DNA of 64,000 nt from Actinobacillus delphinicola. Its GTDB lineage: Bacteria; Pseudomonadota; Gammaproteobacteria; Enterobacterales; Pasteurellaceae. The stretch is from contig NZ_LR134510.1 in NCBI RefSeq assembly GCF_900638385.1, forward strand, positions 1,550,001-1,614,000, written 5' to 3'. The translations under genes were made by a program, and so were the position numbers. Shown here piece by piece: positions 27,189-38,461 of the stretch. The first letter of the stretch is position 1. Each line of letters opens with the position of its first letter. Below the pieces are notes generated by a model that ran no database searches, had not been told where the DNA came from, and saw only the letters and a list, made by a program, of their open reading frames with translations.

Positions 27189-29963
27189 ATGAAACAAGAA
27201 ACATTACAAGAATGGTTGGCAAGCAGCGCACTTGCAGGAAGTAATCAGGCTTATATTGAAGATTTATATGAAATTTATTTAGATAATCCAGCACAAGTAG
27301 AACCCAGTTGGCGCGAGATTTTTTCTCGTTTCGCAAAAACGACTTATCCTGAGCAGGCTCATTCTAAAATTCGTGAGGCTTTTAAAAAGCAAGTACAACA
27401 ATCTCATGTTTTGCGAGCAACATCGCATACCGAACAACATGCAACCGATTTAATGCGTTTCATTGATGCCTATCGTTCGCAAGGTCATCAATTTGCGAAT
27501 ACCAATCCATTAAGTGAAATCCGAGAAGCGGAAGATCTGCATTGGCAACATTATGGTTTCCATTCTCAGGATCTTAGCCAAACATTTAATTTACCGCATA
27601 CTGTCAATCAGCAAACACAAATGACATTGCAAGCATTGGCAGAGAAACTTCATCAAAGTTATTGCCAAACATTAAGTGCGGAATTTGATTATGCGGATCG
27701 TCACGAACAGAAATGGTTACAAGCCCAATTAGAGCAAGATCGACCTATTTTCACTGCACAACAACAGCAACAATTTTTACAAGAATTAATTGCCGCCGAG
27801 GGCTTAGAGCGTTATTTAGGGGCAAAATTTACGGGAGCAAAACGTTTTTCCCTTGAAGGTAGTGATGCCTTTATTCTGTTAGTGAAAGAAATTATTCGCA
27901 CCAGCGCTCACAATAATGTAGAAGAAATTGTTTTCGGCATGGCACACCGAGGACGTTTAAATATGCTGGTGAATGTTTTTGGTAAAAAACCGCAAGCCCT
28001 TTTTGATGAATTTGCTGGGAAAATGCAATATACAGGATCAGGCGATGTGAAATATCACCAAGGTTTTTCAAGTGATTTTGTGACAGATACCGCACGAATT
28101 CATTTAAATTTAGCCTATAACCCGTCCCATTTAGAAATCGTAAGTCCCGTTATTCAAGGGGCTGTGCGTGCTCGTCAAGATCGCATTCATGATACCGAAC
28201 GAACCAAAGTGATGGCGGTTACTGTGCATGGTGATTCGGCGTTGGCTGGGCAAGGCATTGTGCAAGAAACCTTGAATATGTCAAAAACTCGTGGTTATAC
28301 CATTGGTGGCACCATTCGGATTGTCATCAATAACCAAATCGGTTTTACGACCTCAAATCCACAAGATACTCGCTCCATGTACTACTGTACCGATGTAGCG
28401 AAAATGATTGGTGCGCCAGTTCTACATGTAAATGGCGACGATGCCGAGGCAGTGGTGCGTGCAGCTCATTTAGCAGTGGCTTATCGTCAGACTTTCCACA
28501 AAGATATTTTTATTGATTTAGTATCTTACCGTCGTCATGGACATAATGAAGCCGATGAGCCTGCTATGACGCAACCTTTGATGTACCAAAAAATTAAACG
28601 ACACCCAACCGTTGCACAACAATATGCCACTTTCTTACAAGAAAATAGGACCCTAAGTGCTGAACAAGTAAATGCGATGAAAGAAGATTATCGTCAAGGC
28701 TTAGAAAATAATGCGACCATGGTTAGTGAATGGGCTGAGCCGAGCGAAAACGGGAAATATTGGTCAAAAGCGTTACTCACAACAAAATGGGATAATCCAA
28801 AAGATCACGTTACGGCAAAACAATTTAAAGCACTTGCGTTAGCGGTAAGTGATTATCCTGAAGATCACGTTTTACATAACCGTGTTAAAAAAGTCTATGC
28901 GGATCGTCGCTTGATGGCAGAAGGGAAAAAGCCATTCGATTGGGGAATGGGTGAAACCATGGCGTATGCGACCATTTTAACAGAAGGGCATAACGTCCGT
29001 CTTTCTGGAGAAGATGCAGGGCGTGCGACATTTTCACATCGCCACGCTGCGTTGCATAGTCAACAAAATGCAGAAGTCTATTATCCATTACAACATCTAG
29101 GACAACCACAAGGGCATTTTGAAGTGTGGGATTCTATGCTTTCAGAAGAAGGCGTGCTGGCGTTTGAATATGGCTATGCAAGTACCGCACCTCAAACATT
29201 AACGCTTTGGGAAGCCCAATTTGGTGATTTTGCAAATGGTGCGCAAATGGTGGTGGATCAATTTATCAGCTCAGGTGAACAGAAATGGGGCAGAATGTGT
29301 GGTTTAACCATGTTGCTACCACACGGCTATGAAGGGCAAGGTCCAGAACATTCATCAGCACGCTTAGAACGTTACTTACAGCTATGTGCGGAAGATAATA
29401 TGCAAGTGTGCGTACCGACTACGCCAGCGCAGATTTATCATCTCTTACGTCGCCAAATTTTGCGTAACGTGCGCCGCCCATTAATCGTAATGACACCAAA
29501 ATCATTATTACGTCATCCATTGGCGGTCTCCGAACAAAAAGACTTCTTACATGGCGGTTACCAAACCGTGATTGGCGAGGTCGATCCGTTGATTGCAAAT
29601 GACATCACACGCATTATTTTCTGTACAGGTAAAGTTTATTATGATTTATTAGAACAACGTCGCCAACAAGGGTTAAACCATATTGCGATTATCCGTATCG
29701 AACAACTTTACCCATATCCGCAAAAAGCGATTGCAGATATCATTAAACAATATCCGCAGTGCCACGAAGCGATTTGGTGCCAAGAAGAACCCCAAAATCA
29801 AGGTGCGTGGTGGTTTATTCAATCCCAATTAATCGCAACATTACCGAATAATATATCTTTGCGCTATGCGGGACGACCTGCTGCTGCTGCGACGGCAACA
29901 GGTGATGCTGCCTTGCACCAAATGCAACAACGTAAACTTGTTGAAACCGCTTTAAATTCATAA
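27189..29963 (+). CDS. sucA: 2-oxoglutarate dehydrogenase E1 component
   Basis: 924 residues; thiamine-diphosphate-dependent decarboxylation of 2-oxoglutarate, the first step of the OGDH complex. The N-terminal SucB-binding helix ([23 protein letters not shown]) is present; ThDP/Mg motifs are [12 protein letters not shown] near 255 and [14 protein letters not shown] near 410; the transketolase-like C-terminal half includes [14 protein letters not shown] near 605. Start has GGAG. sucB follows after 70 bases that carry palindrome copy C, and sucCD is not adjacent. Confidence 0.97.
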   Translation: MKQETLQEWLASSALAGSNQAYIEDLYEIYLDNPAQVEPSWREIFSRFAKTTYPEQAHSKIREAFKKQVQQSHVLRATSHTEQHATDLMRFIDAYRSQGHQFANTNPLSEIREAEDLHWQHYGFHSQDLSQTFNLPHTVNQQTQMTLQALAEKLHQSYCQTLSAEFDYADRHEQKWLQAQLEQDRPIFTAQQQQQFLQELIAAEGLERYLGAKFTGAKRFSLEGSDAFILLVKEIIRTSAHNNVEEIVFGMAHRGRLNMLVNVFGKKPQALFDEFAGKMQYTGSGDVKYHQGFSSDFVTDTARIHLNLAYNPSHLEIVSPVIQGAVRARQDRIHDTERTKVMAVTVHGDSALAGQGIVQETLNMSKTRGYTIGGTIRIVINNQIGFTTSNPQDTRSMYYCTDVAKMIGAPVLHVNGDDAEAVVRAAHLAVAYRQTFHKDIFIDLVSYRRHGHNEADEPAMTQPLMYQKIKRHPTVAQQYATFLQENRTLSAEQVNAMKEDYRQGLENNATMVSEWAEPSENGKYWSKALLTTKWDNPKDHVTAKQFKALALAVSDYPEDHVLHNRVKKVYADRRLMAEGKKPFDWGMGETMAYATILTEGHNVRLSGEDAGRATFSHRHAALHSQQNAEVYYPLQHLGQPQGHFEVWDSMLSEEGVLAFEYGYASTAPQTLTLWEAQFGDFANGAQMVVDQFISSGEQKWGRMCGLTMLLPHGYEGQGPEHSSARLERYLQLCAEDNMQVCVPTTPAQIYHLLRRQILRNVRRPLIVMTPKSLLRHPLAVSEQKDFLHGGYQTVIGEVDPLIANDITRIIFCTGKVYYDLLEQRRQQGLNHIAIIRIEQLYPYPQKAIADIIKQYPQCHEAIWCQEEPQNQGAWWFIQSQLIATLPNNISLRYAGRPAAAATATGDAALHQMQQRKLVETALNS

Positions 29964-29971
29964 CATTGCCC

Positions 29972-30011
29972 ACGCCTTAATTTTCATAAAATTTTATGAA
30001 AATCGGGGCGT
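29972..30011. repeat. ACGCCCC-family palindrome, copy C, inside sucAB
   Basis: The inner part (29979-30002) is a perfect 24-bp palindrome of the form ATTTTCATAAAA plus its complement; the outer arms are ACGCC (29972-29976) and GGGGCGT (30005-30011). No T run follows, so it is more likely an attenuator or mRNA-processing hairpin between sucA and sucB than a terminator. Confidence 0.8.
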
Positions 30012-30033
30012 ACTTAGTAAAAAAGGAAAAAAT

Positions 30034-31215
30034 ATGCAGACTTTTGAAATTTTAACGCCAGTTCTCCCAGAGTCTGTTGCAGATGCAACGGTTGTCGCTT
30101 GGCATAAAAAAGCTGGCGATATGGTACAACGTGATGAAGTTTTAGTGGAAATTGAAACGGATAAAGTTGTGCTAGAAGTCCCTGCCATTGAAAGTGGGGT
30201 ATTAGAACAAATCGTTGAGCCAGTTGGGGCGACAGTGGTAAGTAAACAATTACTTGGAGTCATTAATGCGAGTGCAACTGCACAACCGCAAGAAGTCGAA
30301 ACTATCACAACGCGTATTGAAACCGAAAGTAATAATGACATGGGACCTGCGGTACGCCGTTTACTTGCAGAACACGATTTATCCCGTAATGATATTGAAG
30401 GATCAGGGGTAAATGGGCGTTTAACCCGTGAAGATATTGAACAGCATATCGCACATCAAGCTCCACAAACGGTTGAAGAAGTTAGCGTTGTTGAAGAAAT
30501 GGTGTTTAATGCCGATCGCAGCGAAACTCGTGTACCTATGACACGTTTACGCAAGCGCATTGCAGAGCGCCTTTTAGAAGTAAAAAGCAATACCGCAATG
30601 CTCACCACTTTTAATGAAGTCGATATGTTACCGATTCAAACTTTGCGTAAAAAATATGGCGAAAAATTTGAAAAACAACACGGCGTGCGTCTAGGCTTTA
30701 TGTCATTTTATGTAAAAGCCGTGGTTGAGGCGTTAAAACGTTACCCTGCGATTAATGCAAGTATCGATGGTGATGATGTGGTTTACCACAATTACTTTGA
30801 TATCAGTATTGCCGTATCTACCCCACGTGGGCTTGTGACGCCTGTCATTCGTGATTGCGATAAAAAATCCATGGCAGAGATTGAAAAAGAAATTAAAGCC
30901 TATGCAATTAAAGGGCAGGAAGGTAAATTGACTGTTGAAGATCTGACAGGCGGTAACTTCACTATTACAAATGGTGGCGTATTTGGTTCATTAATGTCAA
31001 CACCAATTATCAATCCGCCACAAAGTGCAATTTTAGGGATGCATGCAATCAAAGATCGCCCAATTGCACTAAATGGGGAAGTGGTGATTCGTCCGATGAT
31101 GTACCTCGCCCTTTCTTACGATCACCGTTTAATTGATGGAAAAGAAAGCGTGGGATTCCTCGTAACGATCAAAGAGTTACTCGAAGATCCGACTCGTATT
31201 TTACTTGCGGTATAA
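30034..31215 (+). CDS. sucB: Dihydrolipoyl succinyltransferase (E2) of 2-oxoglutarate dehydrogenase
   Basis: 393 residues. The lipoyl domain is at about 1-75 with the lipoylated Lys in ETDKVVLEV; the peripheral subunit-binding domain is at about 103-140 ([15 protein letters not shown]); the catalytic domain is at about 165-393, ending with the active-site His and Asp in SYDHRLIDG. It forms the core of the OGDH complex with SucA and Lpd. Start preceded by AAAAAGGAAA. A terminator follows the gene. Confidence 0.97.
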   Translation: MQTFEILTPVLPESVADATVVAWHKKAGDMVQRDEVLVEIETDKVVLEVPAIESGVLEQIVEPVGATVVSKQLLGVINASATAQPQEVETITTRIETESNNDMGPAVRRLLAEHDLSRNDIEGSGVNGRLTREDIEQHIAHQAPQTVEEVSVVEEMVFNADRSETRVPMTRLRKRIAERLLEVKSNTAMLTTFNEVDMLPIQTLRKKYGEKFEKQHGVRLGFMSFYVKAVVEALKRYPAINASIDGDDVVYHNYFDISIAVSTPRGLVTPVIRDCDKKSMAEIEKEIKAYAIKGQEGKLTVEDLTGGNFTITNGGVFGSLMSTPIINPPQSAILGMHAIKDRPIALNGEVVIRPMMYLALSYDHRLIDGKESVGFLVTIKELLEDPTRILLAV

Positions 31216-31231
31216 ATCATATTTTCTTAGG

Positions 31232-31265
31232 AAAAGGGTTTAGTTTCGGCTAAATCCTTTTTTAT
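31232..31265 (+). terminator. Terminator of sucAB
   Basis: AAAAGGGTTTAG pairs with CTAAATCCTTTT (one G-U) around TTTCGG, followed by TTTT. Confidence 0.82.
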
Positions 31266-31272
31266 TTTTTGC

Positions 31273-31305
31273 AAAATCACGCCCGCATTTTCGTAAAAAT
31301 TTATG
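31273..31305. repeat. ACGCCCC-family repeat, copy D, left half only
   Basis: AAAATCACGCCCGC and the AT-rich centre ending AATTTATG are present, but the GGGGCGT arm is missing. A degenerate or truncated member between sucB and yoaA. Confidence 0.6.
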
Positions 31306-31382
31306 CTTTTTTCTGATAAAAAATGTCGAACGCATGACTTTCTGCTAGAATAGCGACTTTTCATAACAGATCAGGAATAGCA

Positions 31383-33311
31383 GTGAGCAACGGTAGAGTT
31401 AAACAGGTTTTTTCAAAAGATGGTGGCTTAGGGCGCGCCATAGAAGGTTTCCAACCACGTGATGAACAAGTACAAATGGCACTTGCCGTTGATAATGCGA
31501 TTGAAAATCATCAACAACTTGTTGTAGAGGCACCGACTGGAACAGGAAAAACCTTTGCATATCTCGTACCTGCATTGCTTGCTAAAAAGAAGACCATTAT
31601 TTCGACAGGTTCTAAAAACCTTCAAGATCAACTATTTAATCGCGATTTGCCTACCATTACTGATGCTTTACATTTCTCAGGAACCACTGCTTTATTAAAA
31701 GGGCGCGCCAATTATCTTTGTTTGGAACGACTTGATTATGCGATTGCACAAGGCGTATTAGGGAATAAAGAAGTGCTCGCTGATCTTAAAAAAATTCGTC
31801 ACTGGAATGCACGGACACAAACAGGCGATTTTGCAGAGTGTACCAGTATTGCGGAAGATAGCCCCATTTTTTCACAATTAGTGAGTTCGACTGAAAGTTG
31901 TTTGGGGACGGATTGCCCGAAATACGAAGAATGTTATGTGATGAAAGCACGTAAAAAAGCAGCTCAAGCAGATGTTGTGGTGGTAAATCACCATTTATTT
32001 TTTGCCGATATGGCGGTGAAAGAAAATGGTTTTGGTGAAATTATTCCAGCGGCAGAAATTGTCATTTTTGATGAAGCACACCAAGTCCCCGATATTGCCG
32101 CTCAATATTTTGGTGAAACCTTAACAAGCCGTCAGCTTTTTGAATTTTGCCGTGATTTGGTTTTAATTTATCGTACCGAATTAAAAGATATGAAACAGCT
32201 TGAGGCAGTGTCTGACAGTATTCATAAAGCGGTGCAAGATTTTCGCCTTACTTTGACTAATGAAAGTTTACGTGGAAATTGGCGAGATGTGATCGCCCAA
32301 GAGGCAGTACAGCAAGCAATTAGCGTGCTACAAGAAAAATTGACCTTTGCTTTGGAAGTGATTGAACCCGCACGCAAACGTGCGCAATCACTTAGCAATA
32401 TTTTTGATCGAGTGAAAGCATTTAGTGAACTTTTAGATCGTCTGTGTGCAACTGAAGTAACAGGTTACTGCTATTGGTTTGAAACCTTTGGACGTCATTT
32501 TAGTTTGAATATTACGCCACTGTCGGTAGCTGGGCGTTTTTCTCGTCAAATGGAAAAGCAAGAGGCTGCGTGGATTTTTACGTCCGCGACGCTCGAAGTA
32601 GCAGGGAAATTTGATTATTTTTGTCATCGTATGGGGATTCGTTCTGGTGAACAATTGCGGCTAGAAAGTCCGTTTGATTATCCAAATCAAGCCATATTGT
32701 GTGTGCCACGTTATTTACCACAAGCTAATACAGCGAATACATTAACTGAATTGGCGAAAAGATTATTGCCCGTGATTGAGGCAAATAAAGGTCGTTGTTT
32801 TGTCCTTTGTACTTCTTATTTTATGATGCGTGGATTTGCTGAATATTTCCGTGAACACAGTGATTTAAACATATTATTACAAGGCGAAACTACCAAAATG
32901 CAGCTATTAGATAAATTCGTGAACGAGGAAAAATCGGTACTAGTAGCCACAACAAGTTTTTGGGAAGGAATCGATGTGCGCGGTGAAGCGCTATCCTTGG
33001 TCATTATTGATAAATTACCGTTTACCGCACCTGATGAGCCTTTATTACAGGCACGCTTAGAAGATTGCCGTTTACAAGGCGGAAATCCATTTAATCAAAT
33101 TCAAATTCCTGAGGCGGTGATTACCTTAAAACAAGGCGTAGGGCGCTTGATTCGTGATGTCAACGATAAAGGCGTAGTGATTATTTGCGATAGCCGTCTG
33201 GTGATGCAACGCTATGCACCCATTTTTTTACAAAGTTTACCTAACGCAAAACGTACCCGTAGCCTACGCAACGTGGTACAATTCTTAACTTCGTTACAAA
33301 ATAAAAAATAA
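31383..33311 (+). CDS. yoaA: YoaA, DinG/XPD-family iron-sulfur DNA helicase
   Basis: 642 residues starting at a GTG with AGGAA upstream. Walker A EAPTGTGKT near 48, four Cys of an Fe-S cluster within CLGTDCPKYEEC and an upstream Cys (about 110-180), the DEAH box VIFDEAHQV near 230, and motif VI QGVGRLIRD near 590. In E. coli YoaA works with HolC (pol III chi) to remove 3'-end replication blocks. The neighbours tsaB, fadD and rnd form the conserved yoaA-tsaB-...-fadD-rnd block. Confidence 0.92.
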   Translation: MSNGRVKQVFSKDGGLGRAIEGFQPRDEQVQMALAVDNAIENHQQLVVEAPTGTGKTFAYLVPALLAKKKTIISTGSKNLQDQLFNRDLPTITDALHFSGTTALLKGRANYLCLERLDYAIAQGVLGNKEVLADLKKIRHWNARTQTGDFAECTSIAEDSPIFSQLVSSTESCLGTDCPKYEECYVMKARKKAAQADVVVVNHHLFFADMAVKENGFGEIIPAAEIVIFDEAHQVPDIAAQYFGETLTSRQLFEFCRDLVLIYRTELKDMKQLEAVSDSIHKAVQDFRLTLTNESLRGNWRDVIAQEAVQQAISVLQEKLTFALEVIEPARKRAQSLSNIFDRVKAFSELLDRLCATEVTGYCYWFETFGRHFSLNITPLSVAGRFSRQMEKQEAAWIFTSATLEVAGKFDYFCHRMGIRSGEQLRLESPFDYPNQAILCVPRYLPQANTANTLTELAKRLLPVIEANKGRCFVLCTSYFMMRGFAEYFREHSDLNILLQGETTKMQLLDKFVNEEKSVLVATTSFWEGIDVRGEALSLVIIDKLPFTAPDEPLLQARLEDCRLQGGNPFNQIQIPEAVITLKQGVGRLIRDVNDKGVVIICDSRLVMQRYAPIFLQSLPNAKRTRSLRNVVQFLTSLQNKK

Positions 33312-33323
33312 TTAGAGATAACT

Positions 33324-34058
33324 ATGACAACTTTACTTGCATTAGATACGTCTACGGAAGCTTGCTCTGTGGCTTTACTTCATAACGGTCAAATTACTAG
33401 TTTAGATGAGGTGGCAAGCCGTACACATACCCAACGCATTTTACCAATGATTGATGAAATTCTTGCACAATCTGGATTACGCCTTAATCAAGTGGATGCC
33501 TTAGTATTTGGTCGTGGACCAGGTAGCTTTACTGGGGTACGTGTTGGAACTGGGATTGTTCAAGGACTGGCCTTAGGCGCGGATTTGCCTGTAATTGGTA
33601 TTTCAGACTTGGAAGCAATGGCGCAACAAGCATTTGAACAAAATCAAGCAACACAAGTCATGACAGCGATTGATGCAAGAATGAATGAAGTTTATTTTTC
33701 TCAATTAACGCATAAAGCGATTCAACTTGCGAATCATGAGGGCGTATTCTCACAATGGGACGTTTTGCTTGCTGAAGAAGTGGCAAGCCCTGAGCGAGTT
33801 ATCCAGCAATTAAATGACAATACCACATTAGCCAAAGCAAACGAGTGGCAACGTGTGGGGACAGGCTGGGACGCATATGCTGAATTCGCACAAGTTGGGC
33901 TAGGGATGAATAGCGAGATTATTCTTCCTTCTGCACGTTTCATGCTCTCCCTTGCATTACCAAAATTTTTACAACAACAATGGCAAGATGCTGTATCTAT
34001 CGAGCCAATTTATTTACGTAATCAAGTTACTTGGAAAAAATTACCAGGTCGTGATTAA
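33324..34058 (+). CDS. tsaB: TsaB, tRNA t6A biosynthesis subunit
   Basis: 244 residues; partner of TsaD, TsaE and TsaC in making N6-threonylcarbamoyladenosine at tRNA position 37. ASKHA fold with the phosphate loop LALDTSTEACSVAL at the N-terminus, SRTHTQRILPMID near 35, and GRGPGSFTGVRVG near 68. It starts 12 bases after yoaA. Somewhat longer than E. coli TsaB but co-linear. Confidence 0.95.
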   Translation: MTTLLALDTSTEACSVALLHNGQITSLDEVASRTHTQRILPMIDEILAQSGLRLNQVDALVFGRGPGSFTGVRVGTGIVQGLALGADLPVIGISDLEAMAQQAFEQNQATQVMTAIDARMNEVYFSQLTHKAIQLANHEGVFSQWDVLLAEEVASPERVIQQLNDNTTLAKANEWQRVGTGWDAYAEFAQVGLGMNSEIILPSARFMLSLALPKFLQQQWQDAVSIEPIYLRNQVTWKKLPGRD

Positions 34059-34085
34059 TATTATTTGTATTACAATGAGATAACA

Positions 34086-35825
34086 ATGAAAAAATTTGCA
34101 CAATTTTTGAATAAAAAAATCGAAGAACGCAATCGTCCGTGGCTGAAGAATTATCCTAAAGATGCCCCAAAAGAAATTGATACGCGTCTTTATGATAATT
34201 TGCTTGAAATGTTTGATAAAGCTGTGCGCGAACATCCTGATCGTGCAGCTTATATTAATATGGGGCAAGCTCTAACTTTCCGTAAGCTTGAGGAACGTAG
34301 TCGAGCCTTTGCTGCTTATTTGCAAAATGAATTGAAATTACAAAAAGGTGATCGTGTCGCATTAATGATGCCAAATATTTTGCAATATCCGATCGCATTA
34401 TTTGGGGTTTTACGTGCTGGTATGGTAGTAGTCAACGTAAATCCACTTTACACACCACGTGAATTAGAACATCAACTTCAAGATAGTGGAGCAAAAGCCA
34501 TTGTAGTGGTATCTAACTTTGCGAAAACAGTAGAAGAAATCGTATTTAATACGGATGTAAAACACGTTATTTTAACCCGCATGGGCGATCAACTTTCTTT
34601 TGGTAAACGTACACTCGTAAACTTTGTGGTGAAATACGTTAAAAAATTAGTGCCAAAATATAAATTACCGCATGCCGTATCTTTCCGTGAAGTATTAGCA
34701 GTGGGTAAACATCGTCAATACTTGCGTCCACAAATTGATCGCCAAGACTTAGCTTTTTTACAATATACGGGTGGTACAACAGGTGTTGCAAAAGGTGCAA
34801 TGCTTTCCCATGGTAATTTAGTAGCGAATGTACAGCAAGCGAAATGGTTAGGGGATTTTGCGATCGGTAAAAGTAATAAAGAACGTATCGCAGCTATCGC
34901 ATTACCGATGTATCACGTTTTTGCATTAACGGTAAACTGCTTACTCTTCATTGAAATGGGGATTACAGGATTATTGATTACCAATCCGCGTGATATTAAT
35001 GCATTCGTTAAAGAATTGAAAAAATATCCTGTTGTAGCAATTACAGGGGTTAATACTTTATTTAATGCATTATTAAATAATGAAGGCTTCAAAGAAGTTG
35101 ATTTTTCTCAATTAAACTTTACCGTTGGTGGCGGTATGGCGGTGCAACGTGCGGTAGCAAAACGTTGGTATGAAACAACAGGCGTACATATTACGGAAGG
35201 GTATGGCATGACTGAATGTTCGCCGTTGATTGCGGCTTGCGTGAATACAAATTCAGAACATACTGGTTCTATAGGTGTACCAATGCCAAATACCGATATC
35301 AAAATTATTAAAGAAGATGGTACCGAAGCAAAAATGGGCGAAGCAGGGGAGCTTTGGATTAAAGGTGATCAAGTTATGCAAGGTTACTGGCAACGCCCTG
35401 AAGAAACCGCCAAAGTGTTACAAGATGGCTGGGTGGCATCAGGTGATATCGTGGTAATGGATAAAGATCACACTTTACGCATCGTGGATCGTAAAAAAGA
35501 TCTTATCATCGTTTCTGGTTTTAATGTGTATCCAAATGAAATCGAAGATGTTGTTATGCTGCATCCGAAAGTAAACGAAGTGGCAGCAATCGGTGTTCCT
35601 CATGCTGTATCGGGTGAGCAAATTAAAGTTTGCGTTGTCAAAAAAGATGATAGCCTTGATGTAGATGAATTGCGTAACCATTGCCGTAAACATTTAACGG
35701 GCTATAAAGTGCCTAAATTCGTTGAATTTTGTGATGAATTACCGAAAAGTAATGTCGGTAAGATTTTACGCCGAGTTGTGCGTGAGCGTGAGCTAGCTAA
35801 ATTGGCAGAAAAGAAAGCTGAATAA
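34086..35825 (+). CDS. fadD: Long-chain fatty acid-CoA ligase
   Basis: 579 residues from the ATG at 34086; an in-frame TTG at 34065 has no support. It activates fatty acids as acyl-CoA at the inner membrane. AMP-binding P-loop [18 protein letters not shown] near 222, GYGMTECSP near 375, the adenylate motif WVASGDIV near 445 and the C-terminal Lys in [11 protein letters not shown] near 560. In the Pasteurellaceae it could salvage exogenous fatty acids. Terminated by a TTCG tetraloop hairpin. Confidence 0.94.
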   Translation: MKKFAQFLNKKIEERNRPWLKNYPKDAPKEIDTRLYDNLLEMFDKAVREHPDRAAYINMGQALTFRKLEERSRAFAAYLQNELKLQKGDRVALMMPNILQYPIALFGVLRAGMVVVNVNPLYTPRELEHQLQDSGAKAIVVVSNFAKTVEEIVFNTDVKHVILTRMGDQLSFGKRTLVNFVVKYVKKLVPKYKLPHAVSFREVLAVGKHRQYLRPQIDRQDLAFLQYTGGTTGVAKGAMLSHGNLVANVQQAKWLGDFAIGKSNKERIAAIALPMYHVFALTVNCLLFIEMGITGLLITNPRDINAFVKELKKYPVVAITGVNTLFNALLNNEGFKEVDFSQLNFTVGGGMAVQRAVAKRWYETTGVHITEGYGMTECSPLIAACVNTNSEHTGSIGVPMPNTDIKIIKEDGTEAKMGEAGELWIKGDQVMQGYWQRPEETAKVLQDGWVASGDIVVMDKDHTLRIVDRKKDLIIVSGFNVYPNEIEDVVMLHPKVNEVAAIGVPHAVSGEQIKVCVVKKDDSLDVDELRNHCRKHLTGYKVPKFVEFCDELPKSNVGKILRRVVRERELAKLAEKKAE

Positions 35826-35865
35826 TCTATTTGTTTATTTAAGATATTCAGAAATAATTTTAATA

Positions 35866-35893
35866 AAAAGCCACTTCGGTGGTTTTTTATTTT
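35866..35893 (+). terminator. Terminator of fadD
   Basis: AAGCCAC-TTCG-GTGGTTT stem (one G-U) followed by TTTATTTT. Confidence 0.87.
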
Positions 35894-35919
35894 CATAGTG
35901 TAAGTTATGGGAAGTAAGA

Positions 35920-37068
35920 ATGATGGAAAATAATAAATTACATGATATGCCATCTTTTGTGATGGTAGATACGAATGAAAAACTTACTACTTGTTGCGAA
36001 AAAGCACAGCAAAAAGCGGTTGTTACCTTAGATACTGAATTCGTACGGACACGAACATTTTATCCGCAACTGGGTTTAATTCAACTTTATGATGGGGAAC
36101 AGCTAAGTTTAATTGATCCACTTGCAATTACTGATTTCTCACCATTTTGTGCATTATTGGCAAATCGTAATGTAATTAAAGTCTTGCATGCGTGTTCTGA
36201 AGATTTAGAAGTCTTTAAGCATCAATTTAATCAGTTACCTGAACCGATGTTAGATACGCAGATTATGGCGCAATTTTTAGGAGCAGGTGTTTCAGTAGGG
36301 CTTGCTACGCTTTTAAAAGAGTATTTTGATTTTGATATGGATAAAGGGGCATCACGTACGGATTGGCTCGCACGTCCATTATCAAATGTACAATTAACCT
36401 ATGCAGCAGGTGATGTTGCTTATCTTCTACCGTTATTTGAAGCGATTAATACTCGCTTAAAAGCTTCTCCATGGTTTGATGCGGCGTGGGATGACTGCCA
36501 AAGTTTATTAGTAAAATCACAAAAAACGATAAGCAGTGAAAAAATGTATCTCAAAATTCCTCAAATTCAAAAATTAGCGGGGATTGAATTGTGTCGTATT
36601 CAGCATCTTGCCGCATGGCGTTATGAAGAGGCTAAAAAGCGTGATCTTGCATTAAATTTTGTTGTGAAGGCAGAAAATTTATGGAAAGTCGCAAAAAATG
36701 GTGCGAAGAGTACTTTTGATTTATTGGAAATAGGGTTGCATTCGCATGAAGTGAGAATTCACGGGAAAAAAATTTTAAGAATTTTAGAAAAATGCGAAAA
36801 AGAGCCACAAGAAAATTATCCAATTTTAGAAAAAAATCTTTATGAAATTGAGGGCTATAAGCAATTAAGTAAAGAATTACGTGATTTTTTAAATAAAAAT
36901 TTTTCCGAAAATGTCCCCGTGGAATTAATTGCAAATAAAAAACGTGTCGATAATTTCCTTAAATGGTATTACTTACTTGAAAAAGATGAAACTAAATTAC
37001 CAACTTTACTCCAAGGATGGCGTAAACCTTTCGGTGAGCAATTAGTAAAATATTTAGAATCGAAATAA
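35920..37068 (+). CDS. rnd: Ribonuclease D
   Basis: 382 residues; 3'-5' exoribonuclease for tRNA 3'-end maturation. DEDD exonuclease motifs: VTLDTEFVRTRTF near 32, HACSEDLEVF near 88, and YAAGDVAYLLPL near 165. HRDC domains fill the C-terminal half. Two adjacent ATGs (35920, 35923) are equally placed after GGGAAGTAAG. Confidence 0.94.
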   Translation: MMENNKLHDMPSFVMVDTNEKLTTCCEKAQQKAVVTLDTEFVRTRTFYPQLGLIQLYDGEQLSLIDPLAITDFSPFCALLANRNVIKVLHACSEDLEVFKHQFNQLPEPMLDTQIMAQFLGAGVSVGLATLLKEYFDFDMDKGASRTDWLARPLSNVQLTYAAGDVAYLLPLFEAINTRLKASPWFDAAWDDCQSLLVKSQKTISSEKMYLKIPQIQKLAGIELCRIQHLAAWRYEEAKKRDLALNFVVKAENLWKVAKNGAKSTFDLLEIGLHSHEVRIHGKKILRILEKCEKEPQENYPILEKNLYEIEGYKQLSKELRDFLNKNFSENVPVELIANKKRVDNFLKWYYLLEKDETKLPTLLQGWRKPFGEQLVKYLESK

Positions 37069-37094
37069 AAAAATCCCTCATTGAGGGATTTTTT
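37068..37094. terminator. Bidirectional terminator between rnd and dcuC
   Basis: AAAAAATCCCTCA (37068-37080) pairs perfectly with TGAGGGATTTTTT (37082-37094); A/T runs on both sides serve both converging genes. Confidence 0.88.
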
Positions 37095-37108
37095 ATTGAT
37101 AATGCAAT

Positions 37109-38461
37109 TTATGCTGCAACCAAAAGTTGAGTTGAAATAAGAATAGAAAGTAAGCCTACAACCATTGGGACAGAAACACGTTTTACCAATGCAAAAGGTG
37201 AAATTTCTGCCATACCAGATACGGCCACGATAACACCAGATACTGGTGATAAGCTACGTCCAATATTTGAGGCCTGTAGCATTGGAATAGTTAGATAAGC
37301 AGGATTAATCCCCATATGTGTTGCTAAGCGTGGAATAAGCTCAATGAACGCATAAAACGGTGCGTTACCAGAACCTGTCACGATTGCCGCAAGTGCAGTG
37401 ATTAAAGCAAGCATAATCATCATAACAGCACTACCACTCCCTAGCGCTTGTACTGAATGAATAAGTGAGCTGATAAAACCGATAGTACTTAAACCTTGAG
37501 CAAAAGTGCCAGCAGCCACTAATAAAATAACCACACTAGAGAAAGCATCTGCCATACCTTTATAGGTAATCGTTAAGTCAGCATACATTTTTTGCGCATC
37601 AAAGGTGCGAATGAAGTCAAGAATTGCTGTAAGGACTAAGCACAGGATAATGATAGTAATAATATCTAGTTTTGGTGCAATTTGACCATTAAAGACTAGC
37701 ACACCAATAATTGGGGTAAATGGAAGAATTGCATAGAAAGTAGGGACTTTAGTTTTGATTTCTTTTACTTCCATTTCAATTGGCTCAGGAACAAAACCTT
37801 CACGTTTATCGAGATATTTTTGCCAGAAGAAATGAGAAATAGCAATGCTGATAATGGCGATGATTGAAACAGGAAGTGTGTAGCTAAACGCAAATTTGGT
37901 GAGAGGAACTTTAACAATTTCTGCCGCTAACACGACATCGCCTGATGTTGGTGAAAGGATAATGGCAGCAGGTGAAGCACAGATAGCCGCTGCTGCACCA
38001 CGAGAAATCCCCATGTTTACCATGATTGGATAAATCGTTGCCATGAGTAAAACACCAAGTCCTGTAGCGGATGTTACCGCAAAAGACATCAAACAAGTGA
38101 GGAAATAAGCAATGATCATTAAGAAATATGGAGATTTTATATATTGGAGTGGATGCGCTGCGAGTTTTACTACCATGTCATTTGCACCAATATGACTCAT
38201 GTAAGCTGCAAAGCCACATAAAATCATAATTAGCATACCTAAACCGCCACCACGTTTTAGGAGTAAATCTTTTACATATTCAACGACATCTAAATAAGCT
38301 GAACCAGTAGATTTATCTGCAGGAATGACTTGATGACCTAAAATAACACTGGCTAGTAATAGAAACATGCCCGCAGTTAATAAAATACCAGTGGCAGAGT
38401 AGCCTTTCATTATGTAATAGCCGACAGCAATAATTGTGATTAAACCAATAAGGATCTCCAT
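37109..38461 (-). CDS. dcuC: Anaerobic C4-dicarboxylate transporter, DcuC type
   Basis: 450 residues, about 12 membrane helices. The stretches YYIMKGYSATGILL, LCGFAAYMSHIGANDMVVKLA and SRGAAAAICASPAAIILSPTSGDVVLAAE are near those I recall for E. coli DcuC. It exports succinate, the end product of fumarate respiration and mixed-acid fermentation. Start preceded by GAGGT. An 8-bp inverted repeat (TGATACAA/TTGTATCA) lies just upstream. It shares a minus-strand neighbourhood with the CitT-type carrier on the other side of the tRNA array. Confidence 0.9.
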   Translation of the reverse strand: MEILIGLITIIAVGYYIMKGYSATGILLTAGMFLLLASVILGHQVIPADKSTGSAYLDVVEYVKDLLLKRGGGLGMLIMILCGFAAYMSHIGANDMVVKLAAHPLQYIKSPYFLMIIAYFLTCLMSFAVTSATGLGVLLMATIYPIMVNMGISRGAAAAICASPAAIILSPTSGDVVLAAEIVKVPLTKFAFSYTLPVSIIAIISIAISHFFWQKYLDKREGFVPEPIEMEVKEIKTKVPTFYAILPFTPIIGVLVFNGQIAPKLDIITIIILCLVLTAILDFIRTFDAQKMYADLTITYKGMADAFSSVVILLVAAGTFAQGLSTIGFISSLIHSVQALGSGSAVMMIMLALITALAAIVTGSGNAPFYAFIELIPRLATHMGINPAYLTIPMLQASNIGRSLSPVSGVIVAVSGMAEISPFALVKRVSVPMVVGLLSILISTQLLVAA

